Source: Chloroflexota bacterium (GTDB lineage Bacteria > Chloroflexota > Anaerolineae > Anaerolineales > UBA11858). From it: DNA of 6,502 bases. This document shows, piece after piece, positions 5,361-6,502 of this stretch; position 1 is the first letter of the stretch; each line of letters starts with the position of its first letter. The notes under the pieces were generated by a model. It was not told the DNA's origin, did not search any database, and saw nothing but the letters and a program-made list of their open reading frames with translations. The stretch spans positions 1 through 6,502 of the forward strand of contig DAOUWT010000154.1 of the NCBI GenBank assembly GCA_030666985.1, given 5' to 3'. Both the position numbers and the translations under genes were made by a program.

Positions 5361-5393
5361 AAGAGACTGTCACGTTGGGTGTGGCAGTCTCTT
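5361..5393. terminator. Bidirectional terminator between convergent genes
   Basis: AAGAGACTGTCAC (5361-5373) pairs with GTGGCAGTCTCTT (5381-5393) over 13 bp including one G-U pair, with loop GTTGGGT. On the minus strand the stem is followed by TTTAC, giving a run of five T residues; on the plus strand the T-run is poor. It lies between the stop of the VapA-like gene (5339) and the minus-strand toxin remnant (5450), where convergent transcripts would meet. Confidence 0.65.
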
Positions 5394-5401
5394 GCGTAAA
5401 A

Positions 5402-5434
5402 AGACCTGACAGGTTTTAGAAACCTGTCAGGTCT
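5402..5434. repeat. Perfect 15-bp palindrome, dispersed-repeat type
   Basis: AGACCTGACAGGTTT (5402-5416) and its exact reverse complement AAACCTGTCAGGTCT (5420-5434) flank a TAG loop. Near-identical palindromes are, as far as I recall, common between genes in Chloroflexota and cyanobacteria, so this is probably a REP/MITE-like repeat and not a second terminator. It lies 9 bp from the terminator. Confidence 0.75.
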
Positions 5435-5449
5435 GGGCAATCGGTGGAA

Positions 5450-5587
5450 TTATTCGGGCGCCCAATTCTCAAGCTGCAATTCGGGAATCCGACTGAAATG
5501 ATCCAGGTTGTTGGTGACCAAAGTTCGATCATGTGCCAGGGCTGTGGCTGCGATCAACAAGTCAAAATCTTCGATCAAATTACCTTC
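5450..5587 (-). pseudogene. vapC (PIN-domain toxin) remnant, C-terminal 45 codons
   Basis: Read on the minus strand from 5587 to the TAA at 5452-5450, the frame encodes EGNLIEDFDLLIAATALAHD, then RTLVTNNLDHFSRIPELQL and ENWAPE. This is the C-terminal third of a VapC ribonuclease: the DLLIAA helix with its conserved Asp, the LVTNN strand and the FSRIPGL-like end. The N-terminal two thirds, with the first catalytic Asp and Glu, are missing, and TAG (5590-5588) precedes the frame. It directly follows and overlaps the end of the antitoxin reading frame. A deletion joining the antitoxin tail to the toxin interior best explains this. The product would be inactive. Confidence 0.8.
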
Positions 5588-5796
5588 CTAATATCACCCA
5601 GCGTGGCTTCGATTGGACGCTCGTCCCGCCAGGCGCCGAACGACGCCCAAAAGCGATCAAGGCCCGCATCAGCGCCATTGTCAATTTCCGGGTTTACAAA
5701 AGTTACCATCACGCGATAGGGTTCTCGAACCGGCGCATCTTCCAGAAGGCGGATATTTTTACCGTCGAATATAGCAGGAACCGTTAGCAAAGGCAT
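5575..5796 (-). CDS. AF2212/VapB-like antitoxin, C-terminus altered
   Basis: 73 residues with AGGAG (5807-5803) six bases before the ATG at 5796-5794. The sequence begins MPLLTVPAIFDGKNIRLLED, the beta-hairpin pattern of AF2212-like/VapB antitoxins, followed by APVREPYRVMVTFV. The C-terminal half has DRFWASFGAWRDERPIEATL, the toxin-binding helix region of this group. Normal relatives end in a charged tail; here the frame ends GDIRKVI at a junction where toxin-gene sequence begins in another frame. Such antitoxins bind their own operator and neutralise the VapC toxin. With vapC reduced to a fragment, the protein may be an orphan that could still repress its promoter or counter related toxins. 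It is preceded by a strong promoter. Confidence 0.75.
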   Translation of the reverse strand: MPLLTVPAIFDGKNIRLLEDAPVREPYRVMVTFVNPEIDNGADAGLDRFWASFGAWRDERPIEATLGDIRKVI

Positions 5797-5830
5797 GGCT
5801 ATCTCCTTGAGAGATTGAATGAATGTCCCA

Positions 5831-5839
5831 ATTATAGCA
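5831..5839 (-). promoter_or_regulatory. Extended -10 promoter of the antitoxin gene
   Basis: On the minus strand, TGCTATAAT combines a perfect TATAAT with the TGN extension, 35 bases before the ATG at 5796. No clear -35 box is present, as is usual for extended -10 promoters. Directly downstream lies ATTCATTCAAT, a short direct repeat that could be part of the autoregulatory site. Confidence 0.6.
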
Positions 5840-5885
5840 GAATATGATCATGACACTCCCCACCCTTCGCCACATCACCGTCTGA

Positions 5886-6502
5886 CAGGAAAAAGTAGAC
5901 CGTCTAGGTTGGACGGATGGACAGCGATACACCGCCTACGGCTTGCGATTCGGATTGCGCAGCAATGATTCTGCCGCGCTCGAACACGCCGCGCCGCACC
6001 TACCCTTGGGGTGGGCACCCTCTCCCCTCGGGAGAGGGCGGGGGGTGAGGGCAGAGAATGACAACAACGAAGTAGACATTCTCTACTCCCTGAGATTAGC
6101 CCCTCCCCCCAAACGAGCAAGCATACGCCCCTACCACCTGCTCTACTGCGGCTCGGCCCTGCTCTCCCGCACGCAAGATTTACCCCAACTGCTCGCCGCG
6201 CTCGAACAGCACAGCGAACTGCTGACCGCCTTTCGCGCCCAGGAGCATCTCTTCGTCCACGCCGGGGTGGTCGCCTGGCAGGGGCGCGCCATCCTGCTCC
6301 CCGGACGTAGCATGAGCGGCAAAACCACCCTGGTGCGCGCCCTGCTCAACGCCGGGGCCGAATACTACTCCGATGAATTCGCCGTGCTGGACGCCGAAGG
6401 CCGCGTCCACCCCTACCCCGTGCCGCTCTCCATTCGGGAAAAAGGTCAGCTCGTGGGCTGCAAAATTCCGCTCGAAACGCTCGATATTCAGCCGGGAACC
6501 GA
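5886..6502 (+). CDS. HPr-kinase-like P-loop protein (PqqD-associated type), 3' end outside window
   Basis: The frame is open from 5886 to the right edge. It begins QEKVDRLGWTDGQRYTAYGL, RFGLRSND, and includes HLPLGW, ILYSLRL, RPYHLLYCGSALLSRT and a helical stretch. Then comes the HprK-like core: HLFVHAGVVAWQGRAILLPG, the Walker A motif GRSMSGKTT (6303-6329), and YYSDEFAVLD matching the acidic catalytic region of HPr kinases. These proteins phosphorylate protein or peptide substrates; relatives act in RiPP clusters together with PqqD-like domains. The start is a problem: the in-frame ATG at 5850 is cut off by TGA at 5883-5885, and between the TGA and the conserved region there is no ATG, GTG or TTG. 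The best-placed codon, GTA at 5895 after AGGA, is not a normal start; the first TTG is 5943, inside the conserved part. The gene may be damaged, or may start unusually. A dispersed palindrome is inserted in frame at 6018-6050. Confidence 0.7.
6018..6050. repeat. Dispersed palindromic repeat inside the HprK-like reading frame
   Basis: CCCTCTCCC (6018-6026) and GGGAGAGGG (6030-6038) form a perfect 9-bp stem with loop CTC, followed by CGGGGGGTGAGG. This is a palindrome type usually found between genes in many bacteria. Here it is read in frame as PSPLGRGRGVR, between HLPLGWA and the EVDILYSLRL segment, without disrupting the frame on either side. Confidence 0.8.

Noticed and set aside
5444..5787. 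Plus-strand frames over the antitoxin/toxin remnant
   Set aside because: No recognisable domain; the minus strand holds the antitoxin and VapC sequence with promoter and ribosome site.
5883..5885. TGA read as selenocysteine or tryptophan in the HprK-like gene
   Set aside because: No selenocysteine insertion element is evident, no selenoprotein of this family is known to me, and TGA ends the antitoxin frame here, so recoding is not supported.
5875..6410. Three minus-strand reading frames at the right end
   Set aside because: Antisense to the HprK-like gene; one is largely a translation of the palindromic repeat.

Overview
The window most resembles an accessory stretch of a Chloroflexota genome, probably Anaerolineae. 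This is inferred from the gene families (a PqqD-like chaperone fused to a signal peptide, an HprK-like kinase, a DUF3782-type nuclease fold, a lone Mur ligase) and from the abundance of heptanucleotide arrays and short palindromes between genes. No rRNA or other strong taxonomic marker is present, so the assignment is tentative.

Layout. 1-702 (minus): start of a GAF-domain signalling protein running off the left edge. 703-968: divergent intergenic region with eleven ACGTRAA heptads. 969-2543 (plus): a full MurE-type Mur ligase. 2676-3071: a small PD-(D/E)XK (DUF3782-like) protein with a strong ribosome site. 3093-3229: a MITE-like element with imperfect terminal inverted repeats and an internal multi-hairpin core. 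3246-3494: an unrecognised 82-residue protein. 3495-4008: a gene-poor 514 bp stretch with an inverted repeat, a sigma70-like promoter, a possible small transcript ending in a terminator, and two heptad tracts. 4009-4749 and 4839-5339: a probable two-gene operon, a PqqD-like/signal-peptide/variable-domain protein followed by a protein resembling the VapA/VapB virulence-associated fold of Rhodococcus. 5361-5434: a terminator and a perfect palindrome. 5796-5450 (minus): an AF2212/VapB-like antitoxin gene whose end is fused to the last 45 codons of a vapC toxin gene. 5886-6502 (plus): an HPr-kinase-like P-loop protein running off the right edge. It lacks a normal start codon and carries a dispersed palindrome in frame.

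How the genes may work together. PqqD-like domains bind leader peptides, and HprK-like kinases are known to phosphorylate some RiPP precursors such as certain lasso peptides. A PqqD-like protein with an internal export signal, a VapA-like protein without a signal peptide and an HprK-like kinase within 2.5 kb suggest a peptide or protein modification and export locus with a variable cargo. This is inference: a toxin-antitoxin remnant lies between the two-gene operon and the kinase gene, and the kinase gene may be damaged.

The non-coding DNA is the other notable part. Five tracts have a strict 7-bp period with different unit sequences. Most units carry TAA, TGA or TAG on the plus strand, and two tracts supply or overlap the stop codons of the preceding genes.
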